Both the position numbers and the translations under genes were made by a program. DNA of 64,000 nucleotides. It comes from Asterochloris sp. CNOR1. Its lineage: Eukaryota > Chlorophyta > Trebouxiophyceae > Trebouxiales > Trebouxiaceae. The notes beneath the pieces are model-generated. The model saw nothing but the letters and a program-made list of their open reading frames with translations. It was not told the DNA's origin and ran no database searches. Location: positions 2,170,001-2,234,000 of the forward strand of contig OZ017750.1 in assembly GCA_963969365.1 (NCBI GenBank), read 5' to 3'. Shown one piece after another: positions 12,713 through 26,096 of the stretch (position 1 is the first letter of the stretch; each line of letters begins with the position of its first letter).

Positions 12713-15700
12713 TGAATTCACAGGCTGGGTGTCCCCCACAGGGCCAGTAGCGCTGCTGCTGTCATGCCAGGTTGCAGAGGTAGGCCTGAGGGTTGCGTCG
12801 CTTTGAAGGTTGGGGGCCTCCAGAGACTCCAGGGCAGGCTGCTGCTCGGGGTATGGGCCAGCGCGGGGCTGGCTGGCTGCTGCTAGCTGTTGGGCCGCCC
12901 GTCCAGAGGCAGGGCCAAAGTGGGCTGCAGCTGCAACGCCCATGGGGGCAGAGCCCTCGGCTGCTGGGAGCCCGCAGGCCGCAGCGGCAGCCTGATCTGC
13001 CAGCATTGCACTGTGCCTGGCAGCCGGCGGTGACGTAGCCGCCCCAGGGGGTACCAACTGCCCATCGAAGCTCTGGCGCTGAGGGTGGTGCGGGCTTGCA
13101 TCACGGGGGGAGGCCTGGGCCAGCGGCTCATCCAGGCCAGGGTCTGCGTACTCATGGACGGCCTGCTGCTGGTGCTGATACTGCTGGGCTGAGGAGATTC
13201 GCGCCTGTAGAGGCAAGCAGGCAGTCTGGAAGGTTGAAGGGTGCCAGCAACCCGCCTCACAGGCAGGCAGTCCCTGTCTACCCTTTGCAGCCATGCATTT
13301 GCAATCAGCACCTTTGCCCAGGCTGGCAGCGCAATTTGCCTGCCTGTGACTGTCAAGAAGGTTGATACGAGGTGTTGCAGACATTGTTGGGGCACGCTTG
13401 CACCCTCATTGCAGTGCACAGCCCACAGCAGCTGCTCAAGTGCCTTTGGCTGACAGCATGCTGTGCAATGCCCAGGTCGGGACCTTACAAGCGATCAGGG
13501 CAGCCTACCTGGCTGAGCACGTGGCTGCTGCCGGCGCCCCCGGCGTGAAGGTAGGGGAGACGGGTGGCGCTGCGGCGGCTGGACGTGCGGGCAGAGTGGG
13601 AACCCTCGCTGGAGGATGATCCCTGGGGCGTGGCCAGCCCTCGTCCAGTGAACCCCCTTCCGAGGGGGCGGCCCCCCTGGCGCTGCTGCCGCTGCATGTC
13701 ATGCCCACAGGCTCAGTGCTCTGTGAGTCAGGTGTGGAGGAATTTGACCCCAGACAACTGCTGCCATGTGCAGCATGTTCGCCTACAGGCGGCTCTACAA
13801 AGCAGGTGCAGATGCTGCAAGCTCATGCAATAGTATTTCAGGCTCTGGCAGCTGGGGATGGCCTGAGGCTTTTGTGGACTTGGTTGAGTTGCAAGGCACT
13901 GGCTGGCCAGCGCCTCAAGAGTTTGCAGGTTGGTGGTACAGCCAGATTTGACAGATCATCACGCAGCGCAATGTACAGAGCACTGTCTCTCACCTCGGAG
14001 CGCCTCCCAAACTGGCTGCTGTCTGGCATCAGCCCTGCTGACTGACCCCTGCCTGCATGAAGCCAGGACCAGGTCCATGAGCAACGGCATCTGCAGAGTA
14101 CAGTCGCCAGACATCTTTTCCCAAAGCATGTACCCACAGTGATGTGGGCCCCAAGCATGAGCAGATCCTGCATACCATGAGGTGAGCTGACAATGGGGAG
14201 CCAGCTCAGCAACCCCTTATCAAGCTTACAGATGCCAACACCATGAGGTGAGCTGACAATGGTGAGCCAGCTCAGCAACACCCTATCAAGCTTACAGATG
14301 CCAATATGCCAGTGGAATGGCGCCGACCTGACTGCAGATTTCCGTGCAGCCTCCACTCATCAAGCTTGCAAACATATCCAAGTGGCTTGCAGTCAAAGTC
14401 ATGGACAAGCAGGACGGCAGCGCTTTGTGCATCAATCATGACCTGCAGCCCAGGCTATGTATTATGTCAAACAGGGCCCCACGAAAACGGCGCAAGCTCA
14501 TTCATCTGAACACAAGCAACCCTTCTCCAGATCTCCGTTCTGCTCAGGCATGCGCTGCAAAGCACTTAGACTCATCCTGTCAGCAAAATGCACACCTGAT
14601 AGCTGAGGGCTGCGCAGACCAGCCTCACTCCCCCCGGAGTCCATGCTGTGCAGCGATTGCATGCTGTTGAAGTCTCGCTGCAGCGGCGCTGGGGGCGTGC
14701 CGGAGCCCATCACGGGCATGCCCTGGGCACCCTGCATTGCCATCATCTGGCTGGCTGCCGCCAGCGCCTGCATCTGCCCCAGAGCCCCTGCATGCACCCA
14801 GGGGGCCGATCAGGAGTGCCAGTGCATGGCACACCTGTCAACACCAACCAATGTGCAAAGCTGCTGCTAGCACCTGGCTCCAATCATAAAGCCACTGCAG
14901 AATCATCAAGAGAATGTCAAGTGAAGTGCTGACCATCTTATGAGTCCACAGAGGTGGCCATCTCCAGTCGACTGCAATGTTGGAGATGGGTTTTGCAGCT
15001 GTATTAGGCCACAGCCCAGCAACTCAACACAGGCTCCTGCTGTCTCCTCCCATGGGAGCTGCAGTGGCTTTGGAAGCTCTGGGGCCCAATCCTGGTCTCA
15101 CACCAGCAGCTCATTGGCTGCCTGCATGATGGCATGACCCTCCTCTGCCGTCATCCAGCATGGCCAGATGGCAGGCAGCACAGCTGTCAGACGACAGGCA
15201 TGCCTTAATGCCAGGCAGCAGCCCACACAAGCCAAAGGCTGTGCCTACACTTGCAGCAACCATTGCTGCGTGCCCTGCTGCATGCAGCACCAAAATGCGC
15301 CTCAGCAATGCATACATCACAGCTGTCGCTGGCACACTCACCTCCAGTGCCAGGTGGTAGCCCAATCATGCCAGGGTACCCCAGTACTGCCATCATGGGA
15401 GATGCACCAGGAGCTCCCATGGCTGCCATGTGGGCTGGCATCAGTGCTGCCTGCAAGGAGGCAGACTTGGCTTTGTTGGCTGCTGTAAGGGTTGGCATGT
15501 CCGCAGTTGGGTGGACAGAGCTCATGGCACCATGTGGGCTGGCTTCAGCGCAGCCTGCAGGACAGGGCAGAGCGGGCGCAAGAATGTTGAGCGCAGGCAT
15601 GGCATGTGTTGCTTCTTACTCCCTGCCGAGCAGATTGCGCCAGCACAGGCCGGGAGGCAGAAAGCAGGGTTGTCTTCTGCACAAGCAAACACAGCTGGCA

Positions 15701-18255
15701 GATCATTTGCCAGCAGCTCAAGCGGCCTCAGGAAGCCATGTGCTGAGAGGGGGGGGCTCAGGGCTTGGCAGTAACCAAAGGCACATGCCATCCCTGCTCT
15801 TTGACTCAACGAGATGCATGTGGACAACACGTTAGCGGGAGAGGCCTGGCAGTAGCAGGCAACACAGCAGCTTCAAAGCAAAATGATAGGTCCTGGCAGG
15901 CAACTCACCCCAGCCACAGGGCTGTGCATGGCGAAGGAGGGCAGACCCTGCATGCTCTGCATGCCCGCCACGGCGAGGCCCATGTTGTTGGACATGGGTA
16001 GCCCCAGCCCAGCCATGGGCATCCCAGCAGGGAGCGCCATTCCCAGCGCACTCCCCACTTGCAGCTGCTGCAGCCCTGAGGCCATCGGTTGCATGCCCAA
16101 TGGCGGCTGCTGCGACTGCATGTGCAGCTGGTGCTGCATGAGAGCCTGGCCCAGAGGGGTGGCCAGGGACCCTGGCACGGGCTCGCTGTGGTGGAATCGG
16201 CAGCTCATGCCAAAGCCACAGCGACCGTTCTGCATGTAGAAGCGGCAGTCGGGCTCCCCTGCAGCCAGCAAAGCCATGCTCAGACATGGTCCACACATGG
16301 GCTTGCTTGGACTGAGCTTGGGCAGGCAGGCCGGGTGTGTGGGACAGAGCTGAGCTGTTTGCACAGGCCAGTGCAGGAGGTGCACTGCAATGCAGGGAGA
16401 GCAGCGCAGGCAGGCCCACTGACCTTGCCGAATGGGCAGCCCTACACTGTTCATCTGAACTACTGGCAAACGTTCCTTGGGGGGGTGCTCAAACTTGCAC
16501 CTGCAGGACACATTTTGGTCTCAATTGGCAACTGGTTGAAGGCTGTCTACCTGATCAAGAACAAGTGCCCCTGAGCTCAGCTTGTACTCCCACACGCAAC
16601 CTGCCGAGGCCAAAGAGGTCTCAGTGCAGTGGGTGCAGGTCAGGAGAACCCTGACGCAGGGACCACATGGCACCAGCTGCAAAGCGCCTGGTCTGCGGGT
16701 ACAACATGCACAGCCCTGCGCGCTGCAGAGGCTGGCTGCATTGCAGGTCAGGTACGCCTTGATGCAAGGATGCACACTCACGTGTCACCAAAGGCACAGC
16801 GCCCAGTCTGCAGGTAGAATTTGCAGGGCTCCGTGCGCTGCTGGGCCTGTGCCCCGCGCTGCGCCTGCTGGTGCTGGTGCTGCCAGCTGCGCAGCTGCTG
16901 GCGCCGCAGCTGCTGCTGCTGCAGGGAGGGGCCGCCCCACTCCTGTGCCGCCTGTGCGGGGCCAGAGGTAAAGTCTGGGGTGCCCGAGTCCTGGTGCCGA
17001 TCAGAGGGGAAGTGTGCTGCTCTCAATGAGAATGCGCCCTCCTCAGACTGCAGGGTCTCATCCTGTGCCACGTACACATCGCGTGGCTCCTCACTGACAT
17101 CACCTGCAGGCAGTAGTGGCAGCCTGGTTGCGCAGCAATGGTGCCGCTCAGGGCAGAGCCAGTTAGCAAGCCAGGGATACAGCTTCCAGGTCCAGAGCAG
17201 TCAACTCGTGACATGCAGGGCCCAGCGCTTTTCAGGGAGGTAGCCAGCCCAACACCTGCAGATCATGCTGGCAGTCCCTGTTGGAGCTTTGAGGCTTGGC
17301 TGAGCCCGGCCGAGCATCAAGGGCTCCCACATGGCGCACAGCTGGGCAGGCACTGCTGACAGCTGCTAGCGGTCTCACCTGCAAAGCTGGGTGATCTGGG
17401 GCAGTAACTGATGGCTGGGGCATGGTGCTGGGTGCTGGGTGCCCCTTCCTGTGTTGGGGTAGGCAATGCCACCTCGCTGCGTGCCTGAGATCCCTGCGAT
17501 GCCGGGCAAAACTCTGTGGCGAGGCACGTGGGCTGCAGCTGCTGCTGCACACCTGCCTCCCCCCGGGGGGGTGGGGGCCACCGCTCCCCTCCAGTCGAGG
17601 CAGCCCTCAGCGACTCCCCAAGACGTGGCAGCAGCTGAGTAAGCTCAAGGGAGGTCTGGGACGGGAGCTCGTCAGTGCTGGCGCCGCGTGAGGGTGCCTG
17701 AGGCTGGCCTGGGGCGGCACCAGCAGCAAAGGTGCCCTCCTGCTGCTGCTGGCGGTGGCGTTGCTGCTGGGAGGAGGCAGGCGCAGGCTGCTGGGTGCCC
17801 TGAGCAGTCTGCTGTTGCGGTGGCAGTGCAGTGCCCTGGCGCTGCTGGTGCTGTTGGGGCGCTATGCCAGGCTGGCGACCGGCCGGGGCTCTAGCGGCGC
17901 GACCAACTGGCCCGCCTTCAGGCGGGCGGCTGCGGTACCGGGGCCCCTGCCCCTGCTGCCTGAGGCTCCCTTCCAGGCCGCCCCCAGCTGCCCAGGAAGC
18001 CTCTTGCGCCTCAGTGGTGGCAGTAGACGCCCTCAGGTCCTGAAAGTCCTTTCTGGGCGGCAACTGCTGCTGGTGCCGTGCTCCGGGGCCAGGGAGCTGC
18101 GCGGTGGGGCCTCCTGAGCTCCCAGAAAATCTTCGCGCTGAGCCCTGGAAGGGTGGGGGCGCTGCTTGCTGGTGAGACTCGGCCTCCCACTGCTGGTGCC
18201 CAGGGTCTCCTGTGGGGCTGCTGGCAGCTCGGCCTGGAGCCTGCAGGGCCACCAA
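12713..18255 (-). CDS. Gln-rich CCCH zinc-finger protein
   Basis: Probable RNA-binding regulator with two tandem CCCH fingers. Clear exons are 17379 to about 18255 (Gln/Ala/Pro-rich N-terminus), 16782-17103, 16424-16500, 15909-16258 and 15342-15450. Less certain exons lie at about 14600-14800, 13920-14050 and 13500-13700, and the terminal exon is about 12713-13215. Finger 1 is split by an intron (CKFYLQTGRCAFGDT joined to CKFEH). Finger 2 is CRFYMQNGRCGFGMSCRFHH. Both fit C-x8-C-x5-C-x3-H. The rest is low-complexity: polyQ before finger 1 and a Met/Gly/Ala/Pro-rich region after finger 2, ending QPVNSD-stop. Architecture resembles plant ZFN-type CCCH proteins, but those usually carry more fingers. 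The true start may be in an upstream exon, since a splice acceptor lies just inside the long first frame. Confidence 0.75.
14174..14305. repeat. 66-bp tandem direct repeat, two copies
   Basis: Copies at 14174-14239 and 14240-14305 differ at only a few positions; both begin ACCATGAGGTGAGCTGAC and contain CAAGCTTACAGATGCCAA. They lie in a presumed intron of the CCCH gene. Confidence 0.9.
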
Positions 18256-19099
18256 AAAAGGTCGTAGCGTCTAAGCAGAGAGCGGGCCACTGACGGCCGC
18301 CGGCACATCAGAGCGGCCTGGAGTCTGCAGAAGGACCATGGACCATCTTGAGGGCGCCAGTGGGCAGGGAACAGGGCTCGCAACGCATGATGAGTACAAT
18401 GATGTATCATCATGACGATGCTACATGATGATGCACTTCTGAAAGCTGCAACCGACTGCCAACCACCGGGAGGGGCTGTGAGCGCGGGACCTGCAGCAAA
18501 GGTCACCCTCTCTGTGGGTGTATGCAGCGAACCTCAGTCGGGTCCCGCTTCCTGCACCAGGGCTGTACAGTCATCCAGCAGGTGACCTGGCACCACACAG
18601 TCAAAAGTCTACTCTTCGTCCATGCAGGCACACAACTAGAGCCATCCTGCCTGACTGCAGGGCCTGCTCTGCAGCATGGTGGCCACACAAGCGTGCAAAG
18701 CTGCGCCCTTTTGCTCCAGCTCTTGAATGAGTCACCTTGCTGCACCATGCGGAACAGATACTTTGGCCGTCACAAAAATTGTACCCCACAGCTCCCTTCA
18801 CAAGCGCATGCTTCCTTATGGGAGCAGTGGTTTGGCAAGAAACTCTTGTCAAGGCTCAATCGCGGGCTGGGCTTACCAATCAGGCAGCCTGTGTTTTGTC
18901 AAGCATGGTAATGCAGCACTTTGACCAGCTGAGATGCAGTGAGGTGCATGCACGATACCAGGGGCCACCAGAGGTACACAGAGAGCACACAAAGCATCCT
19001 CAAATCCCAAGAGGCGTAATGCCACGGCATGGAGCTTGCATCCCCCTGCTGTTGTTGTCACTGAGGCTGAAGGTGCAGCAGATGCACTGCCCCCTAGAC

Positions 19100-22000
19100 A
19101 TTAGGTGGCCATTGCTAAGTGCGTTCTCATTGAGCGATATGGATCCAGGCAAGACCTGCTTGGCACAGTCACCTCTGCGAGCCTCATGTGGGGCCTTGCA
19201 GCGCCACTGCCTGCTGAAGTGCGTGATGAATGTCGCAGAGGCCGCGGGGGGCCCTGGATCGGCACATGGCGTCCCCTTTCCTCTGGAGCCGTCCCCATGC
19301 TCAGCACACCCAGCATGAGCTCCTGAGCAGCCTCCTGCTGGCCCGGCATCGTATCCCCACAATTTGGCAGCGTCCAGCTCTTAGGGTTGAAGAAGGTTAT
19401 CGGGCGACACCAGGAGAGGCACAAGGCTGGTTGTGACGTTCAATAACCATCAAAGCATCTGCAGGATCTGCAAAGCTTCCAGCTTGACGGTTTGCAGACC
19501 TCGTGTTGGGTTGCAAGCACCCTGGCAGCCACTCACAAACATGTATAGTGAGTGGCTGCCTCTTGCTGATTCTGCTCTACATTGTCAACAGGGATGGTGT
19601 TGTTGCTGGACAGCTGTGCGGCGCTTCGTGCTGTCACGCCAGTTATACCAGGCCTTTTGGAGGCAGGGAGTTGCGTGCTGCTGGTGGACGGCTGGCAGAG
19701 GTCACCTGTGAACATAACATGCAGAATTAGCATGAAGAGGCGGATGCAGGATTGCACATGGCAGTGGAGGGCCTATTCCAGAATGGCCCACCAAGACCAT
19801 CTGCACTTCAAGATGGTGACTATGGATGTTAAATCTGCACATTGAATTCACAGTAGACGTTGTAGGTTCTGTTCAGATCAGGTGAAAGTGAAGTAAGCCC
19901 TCCCACCTTGACATCAGCACTTGGCGGCGCAGAGCTCCTAGGTCCTGGTGCATCAGGCTCAGTTGCTGGCGCTGCTGTGCAATGACTGCGTCAACATCAT
20001 ATCGCGAACCGCCCATGATCAGGGGCATGCCTGGGCCACTGCATGCAGCAGGGCAGATGTCTGGATGGCCTGCTGTGGGACTGCCACAGCAACAGGGAAC
20101 AACATTGCAGCAGACATCAGCAGGCACCAGCCTACAGCAGACACCAGCAGGGCACAGTAATCAATAAGCCGCAGTTTGTGGTGGGGGTCAGCACCGCAAC
20201 AGGCAGCCGCAGGAGACAGCAGCCCTGCCCGCCTGGCCCTGAGCCTACCTTGGCTGCAGTGCAGCAACACCTGGCCACGCAAGCGACGAAATGGGCTGGG
20301 CCACCTCCTGCCGTCCACCAGCCAGCTGCTTGGAGGGTGGCCTGCCTGACCGCCAAGCAGGAGCTGTTGCTGGCCGCTGCCTCCTCTTGTGGACATCACG
20401 ATTGGCTTGCTGCTGATCCTGCTGCTGCTGCTTGGCCTCTGCACCAGCTGCTGCAGCCCTACGCTGCGCGTCCTCTACACTCTGAGCTGCATGCAAACCC
20501 TCCACAGCCAGAGACTGATCGGGCTGGAAAGGCTGTCCATTGATGCTGTCCACCAGGCTGGGGCTGCAGAGCCAACGTCCTGTCTGGGAGGCTGTGCTGG
20601 CATACTCAGGTAGAGCCGACTCTGACAGGCTGGTTCGGCCAGCACTGCTGGCACGACCCTCAAGCTGAATAGCCTCAGTTGCAATCTGCAGGTGGTGCTG
20701 CACCTGTTCAGACACACTGTTTGCAGGGCTGTCATGATAACAGCATCAGTATGTGTCAACATGGCCGCCCGGCTGTGTGGACACATGGGGCTCATGTACT
20801 GGAGGCCTGAAACAACAACCTGCCTTACTTGGGTGTCACACCTGTGCCTGACAGGACAGATGTTGTGCTTCGAAGCTGTTTCGGCCAGGCTGCAGCCTGC
20901 TGTGTGAGTGTACATGTACATGATGCACCCACCAGGTGCTTTCCACTAAGAGTGATGGTTGTGCTCAAAGCTGCCTTGGCCAGGCTGCAGCCATGTGAGT
21001 GTGCAGGCAGGTGGATGTGTAGGGCTGACCTTGCTGTTCAGCTTGTGGAGCTGGATCCAGTCGTGGCTCATGCGCGCCTTATGCCAGCGGTGGCGCAGGT
21101 CGCGCAGATGCTTGGCAAACTTGCGGCCGCTGACCTGCAGCTCCCCCTGTAGAGCATCTGCCTGCTCCCGTGAACGCAGAAGCTGCTCCTGCAGCTGACC
21201 CTGAACCTCCCTGCAGGTCATAGATGCGTGCCCAAGGCCACTGCTGCGGCTAATGTGTTGATGCCTTTACAGATGCCTTAGTTAGAAGCTGGCATAGCCA
21301 CAATTGTGTTGCTCACCAGCAGAGATGCAGATTGCTGCTGCCAAGACTAGCAGCTTCATCGCAGCCAACATGCACCTGCCCTGCTTGCCCGTGTTGTCAA
21401 AAGTTACCCACATGATCTGGGTGCAATGATGCTCAAGGAAGGCTGCAGCCTCCTTGGCTGCATCCAGCTCCCGCAGGGCTGTCAGATACAGGTCCATGGG
21501 CACTCCGCCAGCCTCTGCTCCATCCTCACTGCTGCAGTCTTGCAGGCGCCCGCTGCCCTGCCCCTCATGAGCAGGCCCCGAGCTGAGCTCCAGGCTAGCA
21601 TGGTCTCCCCCACTCCGCACATGCAGGCCCACCACACGCAGCTGCTGCTGCTTGGGGCTGTGGCGCCTCAGCCTGTGGTCAACAGAGTCCCCTGGGCTAG
21701 GCTCCGCTCCCTCTGTTTTGGTTGGCAGCACATGTCGTGGAGCTGTGGCAGGCCGATCTGGCAGCAAGGACAGAGGGGCGCGCCGCCTGCTGGGGTGCGC
21801 ACTTGAGGGGCGGCACCCCACTCCCTGCTGCACTGTGTGCTCCTGCAACTGCTCGCTGGGGTGGGTGTCTGACCCCTCGGCATGGTCCCCAGCAGCTGCA
21901 CCCAGCAAGGCTGCCGGCGGGCCCGCATCAGCACTGTCCTTCAGGGCATCATCGTACTGCTGGCCCTCCAGCGTCACCTGACGGTCCTGTTCTGCAGGTG

Positions 22001-25000
22001 GCAGGCCTGCTGCAGTGCTGCTGCCATGTTTAGGGTCTGCTGCTCCTCCTGCCACAGCATCCTGGGCACCTCCACCAGCGGGAGGCCCACCAGTAGCATC
22101 TGAGGGCGTGGCTGCAGACACCTGCTCCTGTCCAGCCACAGACTGAGCCTCATCCTCATAAGCCCCCAGGACGTCCTTCACAAAAGACGGAACGTCTGGC
22201 AGCTCGTCCTGCAGGGCTGAGCTGTGCTGTTCCAGCTGGCCGCCGTAGGGCACTGTGAAGTACTCTGAGCGCACGGAGGTGGGAGTGTTGGGCAGCGAAC
22301 CAGACACCTGCAGATGGAACGACAATAGTGCCTTGAGCTGGGCCCGGGCAGGCATGGGGGACACCTGGAGGCCTGGCAGCCAGTAACATCTACTGTGTTG
22401 GTGGTCTGTGGTGGCTCAGCCAGGTTTCAGTTTGCGTAAGACAGCCTTTGGGCAACCTTGCATCCTCTGCTGCGCTTCTGGACTCAAGCATGAGCTTCCC
22501 CAGGCTCGCACCCTGATGGCCACACCCCAGTGCTCGTGTACTGCCTGGGTCCCTGTATGCATCACTGACTGCACACCTCCGTGCAGCCCTTTGCCGAGAC
22601 ACACCTTGAAAGACCCTAGCCCCTGGTGGAAGCCAGCTGCAGTGGCAGACCAAGCAGACAGAGGTCGGCTGGCCGCGCCGCTGACCGCCTGGCTGAGATG
22701 CGACAGCGGGGGCAGTTCGTCTGGAGACTCCTGCCCTGGCATGATGGAGTCCTGGGCGCACGACGCCACACTGCTGCCTCCCAAGCTTGCGCTGCTGCCC
22801 TGCACCTCCAGCTCCCCAGCAGCATGTGCTCCAGCCACAGCAGCAGCAGCGCCGGAGTTTTCGGCGTCGGCTGGTGCTGCCTCTGGGCTGTCAGGCAGCG
22901 CAGAGACGTCCCTGAAGGGGGTGCCAGGTCGTGTGGAGCCAGGGCTGACGGCCTGGCTGGCTGGCACATTGCTGCGGGCGCCTGATAGGCGAGAGCGGGG
23001 CACATCCTGCACAGGCGATTCGCTCATCGGCATACGGCTGGGATGCAGCCACCAGCTGCAGGCCCTTTCATGCAGAACGAGGAGGGATCAACCCCATGAC
23101 CCCAGAAATTTTTAGTGCTGCAGCAAGATTTTGGCTGGTGCAGCCCTGCCACAGCGCCACTGTTGTGCGCAAGGGGTTGGAGTCGTTGCGACACCCTGCT
23201 GAATGCACAAACCCAGACTGTGAAGGCGCACCTCTTCATTGCTCCTCAGCCTGTTCATGTTGCCCCTGCCGCCTGCATTGTGGCCAGCAATGCTCGACCC
23301 AAAGCCAACAGGCCTCCGCAGGGACTTTTGGTGGTGAGCCTGCCCTGCTCTGGCCTCCTGGAGCTCCTGCAGAAGCCACAGCATGCAAGGATGACAGCTG
23401 GGAGAGCAGACTGCTCAGAATCTAGGTGTAATACAGAAGTGCAGCCTGCAGGCAGCCCACAAGGCCCAGCTGCGGCACTGACAGCTGCCTGGCCTGTGGT
23501 GCAGCAGTGCAGTCCCCAGCATGTCACAGGCTCAGCACTGGCCCTGACAACAGCCTCACCTTCTGTGCAGCAGCCTGGACACTCTGGGCCTGCTGCAGCT
23601 CCAGCTGAGCATTGAGGTAGTCAATCTGCAGCTGCTCATGCTGTTGCTTGAGGTGCTGCATCACGGCTGCCTGCTGCTCGTACTGCCACTTCAGGGCTTG
23701 CAGCAGGCTGCATGCCACGCACAGTGGTCAGCAGCAGGTCCTGCTGCGCAGCACAGGCTGCACAACATGGCAACACATCAGCGGCCACCCACAGAGACAA
23801 GCAGTGCAGGTTGCCTGAACATGGCATGCTCACAGCTGCCATTGCAGACATATGACTGGACACCAGAGGAGGTGAAGTAAGCAGTCACCTGCTGGTCGGG
23901 GTAGCATCCTGAAGGCGGCCGCCAGCAGGTTGCCCCAAGCCAGAGGACTGAGAGAGCTGCTCACGCATCTCACGATATTGATCGGAGAGGTCCTCCCTGC
24001 AGGGGGGCAGCTGTGGCATGCCGCGAAAGCAGCGCAGGAGGTGCCTGCCATGCATGTGCAGGATCACAGCCATCATTTGTTGCAGCCCATCATGCTGCCA
24101 CAGCAAGCATACAGAGCAACCTAAGCCTGGAGACTGCGGAGCTTGTCACCCAATGCCAGACACCATGCCAGGCTGCAGGCGGGTTGGGTTGGGTTGTGCT
24201 CGAATGAGCCCCAGGAGCAGGCACTCCTTGCTGAGTGCAGCAGTTTCTCCAGTAGGTGCTATTCTGCAGCAAGGGAATTGACAGCATGCGCTGTGGTCAT
24301 GTCAGGCAGCTGGATTTGTGTACCGTCAACATGCCTCCGTGCAGCAGTGATGCTGTAACTTTCAGGTGATGCACCTCGCTGAGTGGAGCTCCCCTTCCAG
24401 CTCCTTATTGTGCTGCTGTGAGATTGCCAATGTGCGTCGAAGCCTCTCCACATCTGCCATGGCGTGCTGTTGCTCCCGTTTGCTGCCCTGCACAGTTGAG
24501 CAAATATACTGACTACATGACCACCTGATGCGGAAGGGCCGCCGTGACTCTCATCACAGCAGCCTCAGTCCTGCGACATCTGAGGCAGCAAGAAGCGGTT
24601 TCATGACACCAGCAAACTGTCTTGTTCCCGCGGAGGATCCTCTGCAGGGCAGCAGCCTGCCCACAACCTTCCTTGTGCGGGGTAAGCCCCAACACTGCCA
24701 GCCCCTGTAGTGCAGCGCAGCTGGAGTCCTGTCAAAACAGAGCACCTGTCTCCTCGGCAAGCTGCAATGTAGGACATCACCCGCCTGCAGCTTGCGAGCC
24801 AGGTCTGCGGCCTCTTCGCGGGTGCGCGCCTCCAGCTCAGTCTGCCACTCCTGCTGCCTCGCCTCCAGCTCGGCCCGCAGGTGCAACCTGACCTCCTCCT
24901 GCCAGGCCAGCAAGCGCAGCCGCGTATCACGTTGCCGCTCCTCGTGCAAGATTCGCAGCTCCCTGACTTGCTGCATGCCAAGCAGGGAGCAGGTCACCAT

Positions 25001-25968
25001 CAGGGCAGGGCAACCCAGTGGGCTGTAAGGCATTACCTGCGCAGGGGAGGGATGTTCAGCTTTCTGAATGCCAAAGGCAGGAAGCTAGTGCAAAGATGGC
25101 GAGGCAATGAGGCTCCTGGCTGGCTGCATATGCAAGGACTTGTACTTGATGCAGCACACCCTTTCATAGGCTCAACGTAAAGGCTTTGAGCAAGGCAGCC
25201 CAGCTCCCTGATTGTCTACAGACAAACAGAAAGCGAGGGCTGTGTATTGCAGACCACATGACAAGTCAGATGCCTGCTCTTTGATGCTGGCATTGGTGCT
25301 TTCATGTTTGTGCTGGAGGCTGGGCAGATCTTGGCGGGAGTCTGCTTTGCACGTGCAGCCCAGCAGGCTCTTGGGAAAGGGGAGCCCTCCCTCAAACATA
25401 GTTGTTTGTTGGGTTTTGCAGCTTCACACAAGCAAAGAGTGCCGTAATGGCTGGCGTCTCTCCGGAAGTTCTGCAGCAGGCCCAGCAGTCTGGGACAGGC
25501 ACCGCAGCATGAACTTTACATTCATGTCCTGCAGTCGAGTGCAGACCTCTCACAGCCAGCAGTTTCAATGGTGGCTGACCTGCTTCCAGATGCCCTGCAT
25601 TTGATCCACCAGCTGCGGTGGGTACCGCAGCAGGCGCTCCACCCTGAAGACAGCCTTCTTGAATTCTGCATCCTCTCCAACATGGCCCTGCAATTGCACC
25701 TGGCTGGTTCATGCAGATCTATGCGGTGGCTCTCAGGATTGCAACTTGGTCAGTGAGGCGCGCACCTTGAGGGCACTGCACAGCGTCTTGACCTGCTCCC
25801 TGACCTCGTCAACATCAGCTGAGAAGGAGTCTTTGGCAGTCTGCAACAGAGCAGACAGCTTTGCTTGTTTTCATGTGAGTAACGCAAGTGCATGAGCTGA
25901 CTGTGATCTTGGCATGCCTGGAGGGTACCCAGACTGCTCGCATAGACGTCCTCCTGGACTTGAGCCAT
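19100..25968 (-). CDS. Long coiled-coil protein, function unknown (3' end unresolved)
   Basis: I do not recognise the family. Many exons on the minus strand read in compatible frames: near 25750-25850 (QTAKDSFSADVDEVREQVK), 25575-25680, 24785-24978 (dense heptads around EERQRDTRLRLLAWQEEV), 24365-24488, 23885-24000, 23560-23720 (ALKWQYEQQAAVMQHLKQQ), 23233-23368, about 22620-23035 (Ser/Pro/Ala-rich, disordered), 21430-22310 (acidic, disordered, then a helix DLYLTALRELDAAKEAAAFL), 21040-21215 (coiled coil), 20250-20725 and 19910-20038. It thus has coiled coils at both ends and a long disordered middle, as in many structural, centrosomal or axonemal scaffold proteins. The ATG at 25968 faces COG6. 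The stop was not identified, and exons below about 19700 may belong to something else. Confidence 0.5.
19524..19560. repeat. 13-bp perfect inverted repeat carrying GTGAGT on both strands
   Basis: Arms GGCAGCCACTCAC (19524-19536) and GTGAGTGGCTGCC (19548-19560) with an 11-nt A/T-rich loop. It lies in the poorly resolved 3' part of the coiled-coil gene. Confidence 0.75.
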
Positions 25969-26096
25969 TGTGGAAGCACAGGCAGGCCTACACCAGACTT
26001 TTTTCCGGCAAACCTACCTTTGGCTGTGAGACATACAGCACTTGCTGTTTTTGAATCGTGTTCCTGTGTTGTGGCCTTGAGGGCTGCAGGCGAGAC
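25969..26096. promoter_or_regulatory. Shared 128-bp intergenic promoter region
   Basis: Only 128 bp separate the inferred start codon of the coiled-coil gene (minus) from the COG6 start codon (plus), so both promoters and 5' UTRs must fit here or overlap the genes. No TATA box is obvious. Confidence is limited by the start choice of the coiled-coil gene. Confidence 0.4.

Noticed and set aside
12362-12715. A 117-codon plus-strand open frame between convergent genes
   Set aside because: No homology, no splice context and overlap with probable 3' UTR; not supported as a gene.
16840-17900. Dense CTG/CAG triplets considered as a microsatellite expansion
   Set aside because: They are in frame and encode the Gln-rich part of the CCCH protein with mixed codons, so this is coding low complexity.
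24178-24200. Three TTGGG units considered as telomere-like repeat
   Set aside because: Only three units, and green-algal telomeres are usually TTTAGGG or TTTTAGGG.
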